Assembly (NCBI RefSeq): GCF_020144665.1
Contig: NZ_JAAHBQ010000001.1
Coordinates: 1 to 64,000, forward strand
Direction: 5' to 3'
Source of the DNA: Oscillatoria salina IIICB1
GTDB lineage: Bacteria; Cyanobacteriota; Cyanobacteriia; Cyanobacteriales; SIO1D9
Length of the DNA: 64,000 nucleotides
The notes below the pieces were generated by a model. It was not told the origin of the DNA and did not search any database. It saw only the letters and a program-made list of their open reading frames with translations. Below are positions 63,496 to 64,000 of the stretch, piece by piece (the first letter of the stretch is position 1; the number at the start of each line of letters is the position of its first letter). A program made the position numbers and the translations under genes.

Positions 63496-64000
63496 TTAAG
63501 AAGATTGCTCCACATAACCTTGAATATTTTCCGGTTCAAACTGACGCAGAACGCGAGTAGCAAGACTTTTCACCGCTTCCGAACCCTGGACAACAATCAA
63601 ATACTTACCAGCATTGAGTCGATTACGATAAGGTAAAGCATCGCCGCTACCAATTGATAAACCAACACCACCACCGATAAAATAAGCGCCCATCGCCCCT
63701 CCGACAGCGCCAAAAAGTCCACCAATAATGTGATTAATCAGTGGGCTAACCGAACTCACAATTTCAATTCCCGTTTGCAAATTAAAAACATAACCAGCAG
63801 CGAAACCAAAAGGAATCAACCAATAACTCATTTGCTGGAAACGCTTCGTCCCTTGTTCGTTGGGGTCAATTAAACCAAACTCATCAGCACTTTGATAACC
63901 TTCACCGAGAATCGTAATTTTGTCAGCAGGTATACCGCCATCCTTTAAAGCATTGTAAGCTTGTTCGGCTTGTAAGCGAGTGGAAAGTACAGCAATTAAA
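63496..64000 (-). CDS. Cyanobacterial general-stress-like membrane protein, 5' end cut by the window
   Basis: The frame stays open to the window edge, so only the C-terminal 167 residues are visible. The visible N-terminal part (LIAVLSTRLQAEQAYNALKD, ADKITILGEGYQ) looks like a small alpha/beta (GsiB/YflT-like) domain. LIPFGFAAGYVFNLQTGIEI and a Gly-rich stretch (GGLFGAVGGAMGAYFIGGGVG) suggest two membrane-associated or glycine-zipper segments. A further alpha/beta element (KYLIVVQGSEAV) follows. An internal Met at 63831 is not the start. Probably a membrane-associated protein of unknown function. Confidence 0.75.
   Translation of the reverse strand, partial: LIAVLSTRLQAEQAYNALKDGGIPADKITILGEGYQSADEFGLIDPNEQGTKRFQQMSYWLIPFGFAAGYVFNLQTGIEIVSSVSPLINHIIGGLFGAVGGAMGAYFIGGGVGLSIGSGDALPYRNRLNAGKYLIVVQGSEAVKSLATRVLRQFEPENIQGYVEQSS

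Noticed and set aside
1-64000. tRNA, rRNA or transposase genes
   Set aside because: Intergenic gaps were read for cloverleaf-like arms and transposase motifs; none convincing was found, although a covariance-model search could not be run.

Overview
The window comes from a cyanobacterium, most likely a filamentous one. HIP1 octamers (GCGATCGC) are scattered through genes on both strands. There is a chlorophyll synthase gene (chlG), a photosystem II S4-domain protein, DUF2862 and Uma2 genes, and a four-gene set resembling the hormogonium polysaccharide genes hpsL-hpsN-hpsO-hpsP. No rRNA, tRNA, CRISPR array, transposase or phage gene was seen.

Layout. (1) 0-16 kb is a glycan-building island. 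It holds an arabinose-5-phosphate isomerase (kdsD), four GT8-like proteins, GT4 enzymes, two large multidomain glycosyltransferases (GT-D + GT4 + coiled coil; polymer-synthase-like + GT2 + coiled coil), a DUF115/sialyltransferase-like protein, a sialidase-fold protein, and two different 2-oxoglutarate/Fe(II) oxygenases flanking a glycosyltransferase. Genes form tight runs: four on the minus strand at 1.2-5.8 kb, four on the minus strand at 6.9-13.1 kb, three on the plus strand at 13.2-15.9 kb. (2) 16-18.5 kb is housekeeping: DUF2862, a Get3/ArsA-like ATPase with an altered P-loop, and chlG. (3) 18.7-46.4 kb has a response regulator divergent from a single 26-kb gene for an 8670-residue secreted adhesin-like protein. 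A broken DUF4347 domain lies just upstream of that gene. (4) 46.4-53.1 kb has the hps-like polysaccharide genes and glmM, all on the minus strand. (5) 53.4-58.4 kb has three paralogous membrane-anchored Ser/Thr kinases. (6) 58.6-64 kb has a Uma2 nuclease-like protein, a GHL10 glycoside hydrolase-like protein, an unknown membrane protein, the S4-domain protein and a gene cut by the right edge.

How the parts may work together (inference). The two polysaccharide regions and glmM supply and assemble cell-surface or extracellular glycan. The giant protein has LamG, discoidin-like, bulb-lectin-like and C-type-lectin-like modules mixed with Ca-binding and Calx-beta/Ig-like segments, so it is a plausible carbohydrate-binding matrix protein at the same surface. 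The divergent response regulator and the membrane kinases are candidate regulators, but nothing in the sequence proves that link.

Most interesting signals: the giant protein's domain-within-domain architecture and internal duplications; the DUF4347 relic separated from it by one frameshift and one in-frame stop; a recurring roughly 115-residue module I cannot name; the Arg-for-Lys change in the ATPase P-loop; and the oxygenase/sialidase-containing glycan island.
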